From the NCBI GenBank assembly GCA_032622095.1, contig CP136063.1, positions 36,308,106 through 36,372,105 on the forward strand: a stretch of DNA of 64,000 nt, given 5' to 3'. This stretch comes from Siphonodentalium dalli. Taxonomy: Eukaryota; Mollusca; Scaphopoda; Gadilida; Siphonodentaliidae. The notes below the pieces were generated by a model. That model had not been told where the DNA came from, did no database searches, and worked only from the letters and a program-made list of their open reading frames with translations. This document shows positions 14,455 to 27,600 of this stretch, one piece after another (position 1 is the stretch's first letter; every line of letters starts with the position of its first letter). A program made the translations under genes and the position numbers.

Positions 14455-15610
14455 GAAATTTCTTTCAAAATTTGTCGATTTCTTATTTGCCATCCCCCAT
14501 GATATCTGTAGGTGGTCAACCGACGGTCAACTGGTCCGGGTTTTCAGTAAGGCGGGTACAAATGATGATTATGTGGCCATATAGCGACAGGTTGTGCCAC
14601 TAAATCTTCAAACTATACGAAATTTCCTTCAAAATTTGTCGATTCCTTATTTGCCATCTCCCCAGGATATCTGTGGGTGGTCAACCGACAGTCAACTGGT
14701 CCAAATTTTCAGTAAGGCGGGTACAAATGATGATTGTGTGGCCATATAGCGACAGCTTGTGCCACTAAATGTTCAAACTATACGAAATTTCCTTCAAAAT
14801 TTGTCGATTTCTTATTTGCCATCCCCCCAGGATATATGTGGGTGGTCAACCGACGGTCAACTGGTCCGGGTTTTCAGTAAGGCGGGTACAAATGGTGATT
14901 ATGTGGCCATATAGCGACAGCTTGTGCCACTAAATGTTCAAACTATACGAAATTTCCTTCAAAATTTGTCGATTTCTTATTTGCCATCCCCCCATGATAT
15001 CTGTAGGAGGTCAACCGACGGTCAACTGGTCCGGGTTTTCAGTAAGGCGGGCTAAAAATGATGATTATGTGGCCATACAGCGACAGCTTGTGCCACTAAA
15101 TGTTCAAACTATACGAAATTTCCTTCAAAATTTGTCGATTCCTTATTTGGCATCCCCCCAGGATATCTGTGGGTGGTCAACCGACGGTCAACTGGTCCGG
15201 GTTTTCAGTAAGGCGGGTACAAATGATGATTAGGTGGCCATATAGCGACAGCTTGTGTCAATAAATGTTCAAACTATACGAAATTTCCTTCAAAATTTGT
15301 CGATTTCTTATTTGCCATCCCCCCATGATATCTGTAGGTGGTCAACCGACGGTCAACTGGTCCGGGTTTTCAGTTAGGCGGGTACAAATGATGATTATGT
15401 GGCCATATAGCGACAGCTTGTGCCACTAAATGTTCAAACTATACGAAATTTCCTTCAAAATTTGTCGATTCCTTATTTGCCATCCCCCCAGGATATCTGT
15501 GGGTGGTCAACCGACGGTCAACTGGTCCGGGTTTTCAGTAAGGCGGGTACAAATGATAATTATGTGGCCATATAGCAACAGCTTGTGCCACTAAATGTTC
15601 ATACGAAATT
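13050..15610. repeat. Large fold-back palindrome in the satellite
   Basis: The left arm (about 13,050-14,213, forward) and right arm (about 14,455-15,610, reverse) share private mutations at mirrored positions. Coordinate sums stay at 28,670-28,672: aaaatttgga at 13,961 pairs with tccaaatttt ending at 14,709; cgcctaactg at 13,291 pairs with cagttaggcg ending at 15,380; aattatcatt at 13,111 pairs with its complement ending at 15,561. Other mirrored pairs are the attgacac variant, the ctaatcatc/gattagg variant, ctgtatggcc/ggccatacag, and gaagattta/taaatcttc. The axis is about 14,335, and the roughly 240 bp at 14,214-14,454 form an unpaired spacer. Symmetry fades outward of about 13,050 and 15,610. 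Confidence 0.9.
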
Positions 15611-18600
15611 TCCTTCAAAATTTGTCGATTTCTTATTTGCCATCCCCCCCAGGATATCTGTGGGTGGTCAACCGACGGTCAAACTGGTCCGGCGTTTTCA
15701 GTAAGGCGGGTTACCAAATGGTGATTATGTGGCCATATAGCGACAGCTTGTGCCACTAAATGTTCAAAACTATACGAAATTTCCTTCAAAATTTGTCGAT
15801 TTCTTATTTGCCATCCCCCATGATATCTGTGGAGGTCAACCGACGGTCAACTGGTCCGGGTTTTCAGTAAGGCGGGTACAAATGATGATTATGTGGCCAT
15901 ATAGCGACAGCTTGTGCCACTAAATGTTCAAACTATACGAAATTTCCTTCAAAATTTGTCGATTCCTTATTTGCCATCCCCCCAGGATATCTGTGGGTGG
16001 TCAACCGACGGTCAACTGGTCCGGGTTTTCAGTAAGGCGGGTACAAATGATGATTCGGTGGCCATATAGCGACAGCTTGTGTCACTAAATGTTCAAACTA
16101 TACGAAATTTCCTTCAAAATTTGTCGATTTCTTATTTGCCATCCCCCCATGATATCTGTAGGTGGTCAACCGACGGTCAACTGGTCCGGGTTTTCAGTAA
16201 GGCGGGTACAAATGATGATTATGTGGCCATATAGCGACAGCTTGTGCCACTAAATGTTCAAACTATACGAAATTTCCTTCAAAATTTGTCGATTCCTTAT
16301 TTGCCATCCCCCCAGGATATCTGTGGGTGGTCAACCGACGGTCAACTGGTCCGGGTTTTCAGTAAGGCGGGTACAAATGATGATTATGTGGCCATATAGC
16401 GACAGCTTGTGCCACTAAATGTTCAAACTATACGAAATTTCCTTCAAAATTTGTCGATTTCTTATTTGCCATCCCCCATGATATCTGTAGGTGGTCAACC
16501 GACGGTCAACTGGTCCGGGTTTTCAGTAAGGCGGGTACAAATGATGATTATGTGGCCATATAGCGACAGCTTGTGCCACTAAATGTTCAAACTATACGAA
16601 ATTTCCTTCAAAATTTGTCGATTCCTTATTTGCCATCCCCCCAGGATATCTGTGGGTGGTCAACCGACGGTCAACTGGTCCGGATTTTCAGTAAGGCGGG
16701 TACAAATGATGATTGTGTGGCCATATAGCGACAGCTTGTGCCACTAAATGTTCAAACTATACGAAATTTCCTTCAACATTTGTCGATTTCTTATTTGCCA
16801 TCCCCCCAGGATATCTGTGGGTGGTCAACCGACGGTCAACTGGTCCGGGTTTTCAGTAAGGCGGGTACAAATGGTGATTATGTGGCCATATAGCGACAGC
16901 TTGTGCCACTAAATGTTCAAACTATACGAAATTTCCTTCAAAATTTGTCGATTTCTTATTTGCCATCCTCCCATGATATCTGTAGGAGGTCAACCGACGG
17001 TCAACTGGTCCGGGTTTTCAGTAAGGCGGGTAAAAATGATGATTATGTGGCCATATAGCGACAGCTTGTGCCACTAAATGTTCAAACTATACGAAATTTC
17101 CTTCAAAATTTGTCGATTCCTTATTTGCCATCCCCCCAGGATATCTGTGGGTGGTCAACCGACGGTCAACTGGTCCGGATTTTCAGTAAGGCGGGTACAA
17201 ATGATGATTGTGTGGCCATATAGCGACAGCTTGTGCCACTAAATGTTCAAACTATACGAAATTTCCTTCAACATTTGTCGATTTCTTATTTGCCATCCCC
17301 CCAGGATATCTGTGGGTGGTCAACCGACGGTCAACTGGTCCGGGTTTTCAGTAAGGCGGGTACAAATGGTGATTATGTGGCCATATAGCGACAGCTTGTG
17401 CCACTAAATGTTCAAACTATACGAAATTTCCTTCAAAATTTGTCGATTTCTTATTTGCCATCCTCCCATGATATCTGTAGGAGGTCAACCGACGGTCAAC
17501 TGGTCCGGGTTTTCAGTAAGGCGGGTAAAAATGATGATTATGTGGCCATATAGCGACAGCTTGTGCCACTAAATGTTCAAACTATACGAAATTTCCTTCA
17601 AAATTTGTCGATTCCTTATTTGCCATCCCCCAGGATATCTGTGGGTGGTCAACCGACGGTCAACTGGTCCGGGTTTTCAGTAAGGCGGGTACAAATGATG
17701 ATTAGGTGGCCATATAGCGACAGCTTGTGTCACTAAATGTTCAAACTATACGAAATTTCCTTCAAAATTTGTCGATTTCTTATTTGCCATCCCCCCATGA
17801 TATCTGTAGGTGGTCAACCGACGGTCAACTGGTCCGGGTTTTCAGTAAGGCGGGTACAAATGATGATTATGTGGCCATATAGCGACAGCTTGTGCCACTA
17901 AATGTTCAAACTATACGAAATTTCCTTCAAAATTTGTCGATTCCTTATTTGCCATCCCCCCAGGATATCTGTGGGTGGTCAACCGACGGTCAACTGGTCC
18001 GGGTTTTCAGTAAGGCGGGTACAAATGATGATTATGTGGCCATATAGCGACAGCTTGTGCCACTAAATGTTCAAAACTATACGAAATTTCCTTCAAAATT
18101 TGTCGATTTCTTATTTGCCATCCCCCCATGATATCTGTAGGTGGTCAACCGACGGTCAACTGGTCCGAGTTTTCAGTAAGGCGGGTACAAATGATGATTA
18201 TGTGGCCATATAGCGACAGCTTGTGCCACTAAATGTTCAAACTATACGAAATTTCCTTCAAAATTTGTCGATTTCTTATTTGCCACCCCCCCCCCCATGA
18301 TATCTGTAGGTGGTCAACCGACGGTCAACTGGTCCGGGTTTTCAGTAAGGCGGGTACAAATGATGATTATGTGGCCATATAGCGACAGCGTGTGCCACTA
18401 AATGTTCAAACTATACGAAATTTCCTTCAAAATTTGTCGATTCCTTATTTGCCATCCCCCCAGGATATCTGTGGGTGGTCAACCGACGGTCAACTGGTCC
18501 GGGTTTTCAGTAAGGCGGGTACAAATGATGATTATGTGGCCATATAGCGACAGCTTGTGCCACTAAATGTTCAAACTATACGAAATTTCCTTCAAAATTT

Positions 18601-21600
18601 GTCGATTTCTTATTTGCCATCCCCCAGGATATCTGTGGGTGGTCAACCGACGGTTAACTGGTCCGGGTTTTCAGTAAGGCGGGTACAAATGGTGATTATG
18701 TGGCCATAGAGCGACAGCTTGTGCCACTAAATGTTCAAACTATACGAAATTTCCTTCAAAATTTGTCGATTCCTTATTTGCCATCCCCCCAGGATATCTG
18801 TGGGTGGTCAACCGACGGTCAACTGGTCCGGATTTTCAGTAAGGCGGGTACAAATGATGTTTGTGTGGCCATATAGCGACAGCTTGTGCCACTAAATGTT
18901 CAAACTATACGAAATTTCCTTCAAAATTTGTCGATTTCTTATTTGCCATCCCCCCAGGATATCTGTGGGTGGTCAACCGACGGTCAACTGGTCCGGGTTT
19001 TCAGTAAGGCGGGTACAAATGGTGATTATGTGGCCATATAGCGACAGCTTGTGCCACTAAATGTTCAAACTATACGAAATTTCCTTCAAAATTTGTCGAT
19101 TTCTTATTTGCCATCCCCCCATGATATCTGTAGGAGGTCAACCGACGGTCAACTGGTCCGGGTTTTCAGTAAGGCGGGTAAAAATGATGATTATGTGGCC
19201 ATATAGCGACAGCTTGTGCCTCTAAATGTTCAAACTATACGAAATTTCCTTCAAAATTTGTCGATTCCTTATTTGCCATCCCCCCAGGATATCTGTGGGT
19301 GGTCAACCGACGGTCAACTGGTCCGGGTTTTCAGTAAGGCGGGTACAAATGATGATTAGGTGGCCATATAGCGACAGCTTGTGTCACTAAATGTTCAAAC
19401 TATACGAAATTTCCTTCAATATTTGTCGATTTCTTATTTGCCATCCCCCATGATATCTGTAGGTGGTCAACCGACGGTCAACTGGTCTGGGTTTTCAGTA
19501 AGGCGGGTACAAATGATGATTATGTGGCCATATAGCGACAGCTTGTGCCACTAAATGTTCAAACTATACGAAATTTCCTTCAAAATTTGTCGATTCCTTA
19601 TTTGCCATCCCCCAGGATATCTGTGGGTGGTCAACCGACGGTCAACTGGTCCGGGTTTTCAGTAAGGCGGGTACAAATGATGATTATGTGGCCATATAGC
19701 GACAGCTTGTGCCACTAAATGTTCAAACTATACGAAATTTCCTTCAAAATTTGTCGATTTCTTATTTGCCATCCCCCATGATATCTGTAGGTGGTCAACC
19801 GACGGTCAACTGGTCCGGGTTTTCAGTAAGGCGGGTACAAATGATGATTATGTGGCCATATAGCGACAGCTTGTGCCACTAAATGTTCAAACTATACGAA
19901 ATTTCCTTCAAAATTTGTCGATTCCTTATTTGCCATCCCCCCAGGATATCTGTGGGTGGTCAACCGACGGTCAACTGGTCCGGATTTTCAGTAAGGCGGG
20001 TACAAATGATGATTGTGTGGCCATATAGCGACAGCTTGTGCCACTAAATGTTCAAACTATACGAAATTTCCTTCAAAATTTGTCGATTTCTTATTTGCCA
20101 TCCCCCCAGGATATCTGTGGGTGGTCAACCGACGGTCAACTGGTCCGGGTTTTCAGTAAGGCGGGTACAAATGGTGATTATGTGGCCATATAGCGACAGC
20201 TTGTGCCACTAAATGTTCAAACTATACGAAATTTCCTTCAAAATTTGTCGATTTCTTATTTGCCATCCCCCCATGATATCTGTAGGAGGTCAACCGACGG
20301 TCAACTGGTCCGGGTTTTCAGTAAGGCGGGTAAAAATGATGATTATGTGGCCATATAGCGACAGCTTGTGCCACTAAATGTTCAAACTATACGAAATTTC
20401 CTTCAAAATTTGTCGATTTCTTATTTGCCATCCCCCCATGATATCTGTAGGTGGTCAACCGACGGTCAACTGGTCCGGGTTTTCAGTAAGGCGGGTACAA
20501 ATGATGATTATGTGGCCATATAGCGACAGCTTGTGCCACTAAATGTTCAAACTATACGAAATTTCCTTCAAAATTTGTCGATTCCTTATTTGCCATCCCC
20601 CCAGGATATCTGTGGGTGGTCAACCGACGGTCAACTGGTCCGGGTTTTCAGTAAGGCGGGTACAAATGATGATTATGTGGCCATATAGCGACAGCTTGTG
20701 CCACTAAATGTTCAAACTATACGAAATTTCCTTCAAAATTTGTCGATTCCTTATTTGCCATCCCCCCAGGATATCTTTGGGTGGTCAACCGACGGTCAAC
20801 TGGTCCGGGTTTTCAGTAAGGCGGGTACAAATGATGATTATGTGGCCATATAGCGACAGCTTGTGCCACTAAATGTTCAAACTATACGAAATTTCCTTCA
20901 AAATTTGTCGATTTCTTATTTGCCATCCCCCAGGATATCTGTGGGTGGTCAACCGACGGTTAACTGGTCCGGGTTTTCAATAAGGCGGGTACAAATGGTG
21001 ATTATGTGGTCATAGAGCGACAGCTTGTGCCACTAAATGTTCAAACTATACGAAATTTCCTTCAAAATTTGTCAATTTCTTTTTTGCCATCCCCCCATGA
21101 TATCTGTAGGTGGTCAACCGACGGTCAACTGGTCCGGGTTTTCAGTAAGGCGGGTACAAATGATGATTATGTGGCCATATAGCGACAGCTTGTGCCACTA
21201 AATGTTCAAACTATACGAAATTTCCTTCAAAATTTGTCGATTTCTTATTTGCCATCCCCCAGGATATCTGTGGGTGGTCAACCGACGGTCAACTGGTCCG
21301 GGTTTTCAGTAATGCGGGTACAAATGGTGATTATGTGGCCATATAGCGACAGCTTGTGCCACTAACTGTTCAAACTATACGAAATTTCCTTCAAAATTAG
21401 TCGATTTCTTATTTGCCATCCCCCCATGATATCTGTAGGTGGTCAGCCGACGGTCAACTGGTCCGGGTTTTCAGTAATGCGGGTACAAATGATGATTATG
21501 TGGCCATATAGCGACAGCTTGTGCCACTAAATGTTCAAACTATACGAAATTTCCTTCAAAATTTGTTGATTCCTTATTTGCCATCCCCCCCAGGATATCT

Positions 21601-24600
21601 GTGGGTGGTAAACCGACGGTCAACTGGTCCGGGTTTTCAGTAAGGCGGGTACACATGATGATTATGTGGCCATATAGCGACAGCTTGTGCCACTAAATGT
21701 TCAAACTATACGAAATTTCCTTCAAAATTTGTCGATTTCTTATTTGCCATCCCCCCATGATATCTGTAGGTGGTCAACCGACGGTCAACTGGTCCGGGTT
21801 TTCAGTAAGGCGGGTACAAATGATGATTATGTGGCCATATAGCGACAGCTTGTGCCACTAAATGTTCAAACTATACGAAATTTCCTTCAAAATTTGTCGA
21901 TTTCTTATTTGCCATCCCCCATGATATCTGTAGGTGGTCAACCGACGGTCAACTGGTCCGGATTTTCAGTAAGGCGGGTACAAATGATGATTTTGTGGCC
22001 ATATAGCGACAGCTTGTGCCAAAAAATGTTCAAACTATACGAAATTTCCTTCAAAATTTGTCGATTCCTTATTTGCCATCCCCCCAGGATATCTGTGGGT
22101 GGTCAACCGACGGTCAACTGGTCCGGGTTTTCAGTAAGGCGGGTACAAATGATGATTGTGTGGCCATATAGCGACAGCTTGTGCCACTAAATGTTCAAAC
22201 TATACGAAATTTCCTTCAAAATTTGTCGATTTCTTATTTGCCATCCCCCCAGGATATCTGTGGGTGGTCAACCGACGGTCAACTGGTCCGGGTTTTCAGT
22301 AAGGCGGGTACAAATGGTGATTATGTGGCCATATAGCGACAGCTTGTGCCACTAAATGTTCAAACTATACGAAATTTCCTTCAAAATTTGTCGATTTCTT
22401 ATTTGCCATCCCCCCATGATATCTGTAGGTGGTCAACCGACGGTCAACTGGTCCGGGTTTTCAGTAAGGCGGGTAAAAATGATGATTATGTGGCCATATA
22501 GCGACAGCTTGTGCCACTAAATGTTCAAACTATACGAAATTTCCTTCAAAATTTGTCGATTCCTTATTTGCCATCCCCCCAGGATATCTGTGGGTGGTCA
22601 ACCTCGATTTCTTATTTGCCATCCCCCCATGATATCTGTAGGTGGTCAACCGACGGTCAACTGGTCCGGGTTTTCAGTACGGCGGGTACAAATGATGATT
22701 ATGTGGCCATATAGCGACAGCTTGTGCCACTAAATGATCAAACTATACGAAATTTCCTTCAAAATTTGTCGATTCCTTATTTGCCATCCCCCCAGGATAT
22801 CTGAGGGTGGTCAACCGACAGTCAACTGGTCCGGGTTTTCAGTAAGGCGGGTACAAATGATGATTATGTGGCCATATAGCGACAGCTTGTGCCACTAAAT
22901 GTTCAAACTATACGAAATTTCCTTCAAAATTTGTCGATTTCTTATTTGCCATCCCCCAGGATATCTGTGGGTGGTCAACCGACGGTCAACTGGTCCGGGT
23001 TTTCAGTAAGGCGGGTACAAATGGTGATTATGTGGCCATATAGCGACAGCTTGTGCCACTAAATGTTCAAACTATACGAAATTTCCTTCAAAATTTGTCA
23101 ATTTCTTATTTGCTATCCCCCCATGATATATGTAGGTGGTCAACCGACGGTCAACTGGTCCGGGTTTTCAGTAAGGCGGGTACAAATGATGATTATGTGG
23201 CCATATAGCGACAGCTTGTGCCACTAAATGTTCAAACTATACGAAATTTCCTTCAAAATTTGTCGATTTCTTATTTGCCATCCCCCCAGGATATCTGTGG
23301 GTGGTCAACCGACGGTCAACTGGTCCGGGTTTTCAGTAAGGCGGGTACAAATGGTGATTATGTGGCCATATAGCGACAGGTTGTGCCACTAAATGTTCAA
23401 ACAATACGAAATTTCCTTCAAAATTTGTTGATTTCTTATTTGCCATCCCCCCATGATATCTGTAGGTGGTCAACCGACGGTCAACTGGTCCGGGTTTTCA
23501 GTAAGGCGGGTACAAATGATGATTATGTGGCCATATAGCGACAGCTTGTGCCACTAAATGTTCAAACTATACGAAATTTCCTTCAAAATTTGTCGATTTC
23601 TTATTTGCCATCCCCCCATGATATCTGTAGGTGGTCAACCGACGGTCAACTGGTCCGGGTTTTCAGTAAGGCGGGTACAAATGATGATTATGTGGCCATA
23701 TAGCGACAGCTTGTACCACTAAATGTTCAAACTATACGAAATTTCCTTCAAAATTTGTCGATTTCTTATTTGCCATCCCCCATGATATCTGTAGGTGGTC
23801 AACCGACGGTCAACTGGTCCGGATTTTCAGTAAGGCGGGTACAAATGATGATTTTGTGGCCATATAGCGACAGCTTGTGCCAAAAAATGTTCAAACTATA
23901 CGAAATTTCCTTCAAAATTTGTCGATTCCTTATTTGCCATCCCCCCAGGATATCTGTGGGTGGTCAACCGACGGTCAACTGGTCCGGGTTTTCAGTAAGG
24001 CGGGTACAAATGATGATTTTGTGGCCATATAGCGACAGCTTGTGCCAAAAAATGTTCAAACTATACGAAATTTCCTTCAAAATTTGTCGATTCCTTATTT
24101 GCCATCCCCCCAGGATATCTGTGGGTGGTCAACCGACGGTCAACTGGTCCGGGTTTTCAGTAAGGCGGGTACAAATGATGATTGTGTGGCCATATAGCGA
24201 CAGCTTGTGCCACTAAATGTTCAAACTATACGAAATTTCCTTCAAAATTTGTCGATTTCTTATTTGCCATCCCCCCAGGATATCTGTGGGTGGTCAACCG
24301 ACGGTCAACTGGTCCGGGTTTTCAGTAAGGCGGGTACAAATGGTGATTATGTGGCCATATAGCGACAGCTTGTGCCACTAAATGTTCAAACTATACGAAA
24401 TTTCCTTCAAAATTTGTCGATTTCTTATTTGCCATCCCCCCATGATATCTGTAGGTGGTCAACCGACGGTCAACTGGTCCGGGTTTTCAGTAAGGCGGGT
24501 AAAAATGATGATTATGTGGCCATATAGCGACAGCTTGTGCCACTAAATGTTCAAACTATACGAAATTTCCTTCAAAATTTGTCGATTCCTTATTTGCCAT

Positions 24601-27600
24601 CCCCCCAGGATATCTGTGGGTGGTCAACCTCGATTTCTTATTTGCCATCCCCCCATGATATCTGTAGGTGGTCAACCGACGGTCAACTGGTCCGGGTTTT
24701 CAGTACGGCGGGTACAAATGATGATTATGTGGCCATATAGCGACAGCTTGTGCCACTAAATGATCAAACTATACGAAATTTCCTTCAAAATTTGTCGATT
24801 CCTTATTTGCCATCCCCCCAGGATATCTGAGGGTGGTCAACCGACGGTCAACTGGTCCGGGTTTTCAGTAAGGCGGGTACAAATGATGATTATGTGGCCA
24901 TATAGCGACAGCTTGTGCCACTAAATGTTCAAACTATACGAAATTTCCTTCAAAATTTGTCGATTTCTTATTTGCCATCCCCCATGATATCTGTAGGTGG
25001 TCAACCGACGGTCAACTGGTCCGGATTTTCAGTAAGGCGGGTACAAATGATGATTTTGTGGCCATATAGCGACAGCTTGTGCCAAAAAATGTTCAAACTA
25101 TACGAAATTTCCTTCAAAATTTGTCGATTCCTTATTTGCCATCCCCCCAGGATATCTGTAGGTGGTCAACCGACGGTCAACTGGTCCGGGTTTTCAGTAA
25201 GGCGGGTAAAAATGATGATTATGTGGCCATATAGCGACAGCTTGTGCCACTAAATGTTCAAACTATACGAAATTTCCTTCAAAATTTGTCGATTCCTTAT
25301 TTGCCATCCCCCCAGGATATCTGTGGGTGGTCAACCTCGATTTCTTATTTGCCATCCCCCCATGATATCTGTAGGTGGTCAACCGACGGTCAACTGGTCC
25401 GGGTTTTCAGTACGGCGGGTACAAATGATGATTATGTGGCCATATAGCGACAGCTTGTGCCACTAAATGATCAAACTATACGAAATTTCCTTCAAAATTT
25501 GTCGATTCCTTATTTGCCATCCCCCCAGGATATCTGAGGGTGGTCAACCGACGGTCAACTGGTCCGGGTTTTCAGTAAGGCGGGTACAAATGATGATTAT
25601 GTGGCCATATAGCGACAGCTTGTGCCACTAAATGTTCAAACTATACGAAATTTCCTTCAAAATTTGTCGATTTCTTATTTGCCATCCCCCATGATATCTG
25701 TAGGTGGTCAACCGACGGTCAACTGGTCCGGATTTTCAGTAAGGCGGGTACAAATGATGATTTTGTGGCCATATAGCGACAGCTTGTGCCAAAAAATGTT
25801 CAAACTATACGAAATTTCCTTCAAAATTTGTCGATTCCTTATTTGCCATCCCCCCAGGATATCTGTGGGTGGTCAACCGACGGTCAACTGGTCCGGGTTT
25901 TCAGTAAGGCGGGTACAAATGATGATTGTGTGGCCATATAGCGACAGCTTGTGCCACTAAATGTTCAAACTATACGAAATTTCCTTCAAAATTTGTCGAT
26001 TTCTTATTTGCCATCCCCCCAGGATATCTGTGGGTGGTCAACCGACGGTCAACTGGTCCGGGTTTTCAGTAAGGCGGGTACAAATGGTGATTATGTGGCC
26101 ATATAGCGACAGCTTGTGCCACTAAATGTTCAAACTATACGAAATTTCCTTCAAAATTTGTCGATTTCTTATTTGCCATCCCCCCATGATATCTGTAGGT
26201 GGTCAACCGACGGTCAACTGGTCCGGGTTTTCAGTAAGGCGGGTAAAAATGATGATTATGTGGCCATATAGCGACAGCTTGTGCCACTAAATGTTCAAAC
26301 TATACGAAATTTCCTTCAAAATTTGTCGATTCCTTATTTGCCATCCCCCCAGGATATCTGTGGGTGGTCAACCTCGATTTCTTATTTGCCATCCCCCCAT
26401 GATATCTGTAGGTGGTCAACCGACGGTCAACTGGTCCGGGTTTTCAGTACGGCGGGTACAAATGATGATTATGTGGCCATATAGCGACAGCTTGTGCCAC
26501 TAAATGATCAAACTATACGAAATTTCCTTCAAAATTTGTCGATTCCTTATTTGCCATCCCCCCAGGATATCTGAGGGTGGTCAACCGACGGTCAACTGGT
26601 CCGGGTTTTCAGTAAGGCGGGTACAAATGATGATTATGTGGCCATATAGCGACAGCTTGTGCCACTAAATGTTCAAACTATACGAAATTTCCTTCAAAAT
26701 TTGTCGATTTCTTATTTGCCATCCCCCAGGATATCTGTGGGTGGTCAACCGACGGTCAACTGGTCCGGGTTTTCAGTAAGGCGGGTACAAATGGTGATTA
26801 TGTGGCCATATAGCGACAGCTTGTGCCACTAAATGTTCAAACTATACGAAATTTCCTTCAAAATTTGTCAATTTCTTATTTGCTATCCCCCCATGATATA
26901 TGTAGGTGGTCAACCGACGGTCAACTGGTCCGGGTTTTCAGTAAGGCGGGTACAAATGATGATTATGTGGCCATATAGCGACAGCTTGTGCCACTAAATG
27001 TTCAAACTATACGAAATTTCCTTCAAAATTTGTCGATTTCTTATTTGCCATCCCCCCAGGATATCTGTGGGTGGTCAACCGACGGTCAACTGGTCCGGGT
27101 TTTCAGTAAGGCGGGTACAAATGGTGATTATGTGGCCATATAGCGACAGGTTGTGCCACTAAATGTTCAAACAATACGAAATTTCCTTCAAAATTTGTTG
27201 ATTTCTTATTTGCCATCCCCCCATGATATCTGTAGGTGGTCAACCGACGGTCAACTGGTCCGGGTTTTCAGTAAGGCGGGTACAAATGATGATTATGTGG
27301 CCATATAGCGACAGCTTGTGCCACTAAATGTTCAAACTATACGAAATTTCCTTCAAAATTTGTCGATTTCTTATTTGCCATCCCCCCATGATATCTGTAG
27401 GTGGTCAACCGACGGTCAACTGGTCCGGGTTTTCAGTAAGGCGGGTACAAATGATGATTATGTGGCCATATAGCGACAGCTTGTGCCACTAAATGTTCAA
27501 ACTATACGAAATTTCCTTCAAAATTTGTCGATTTCTTATTTGCCATCCCCCATGATATCTGTAGGTGGTCAACCGACGGTCAACTGGTCCGGATTTTCAG

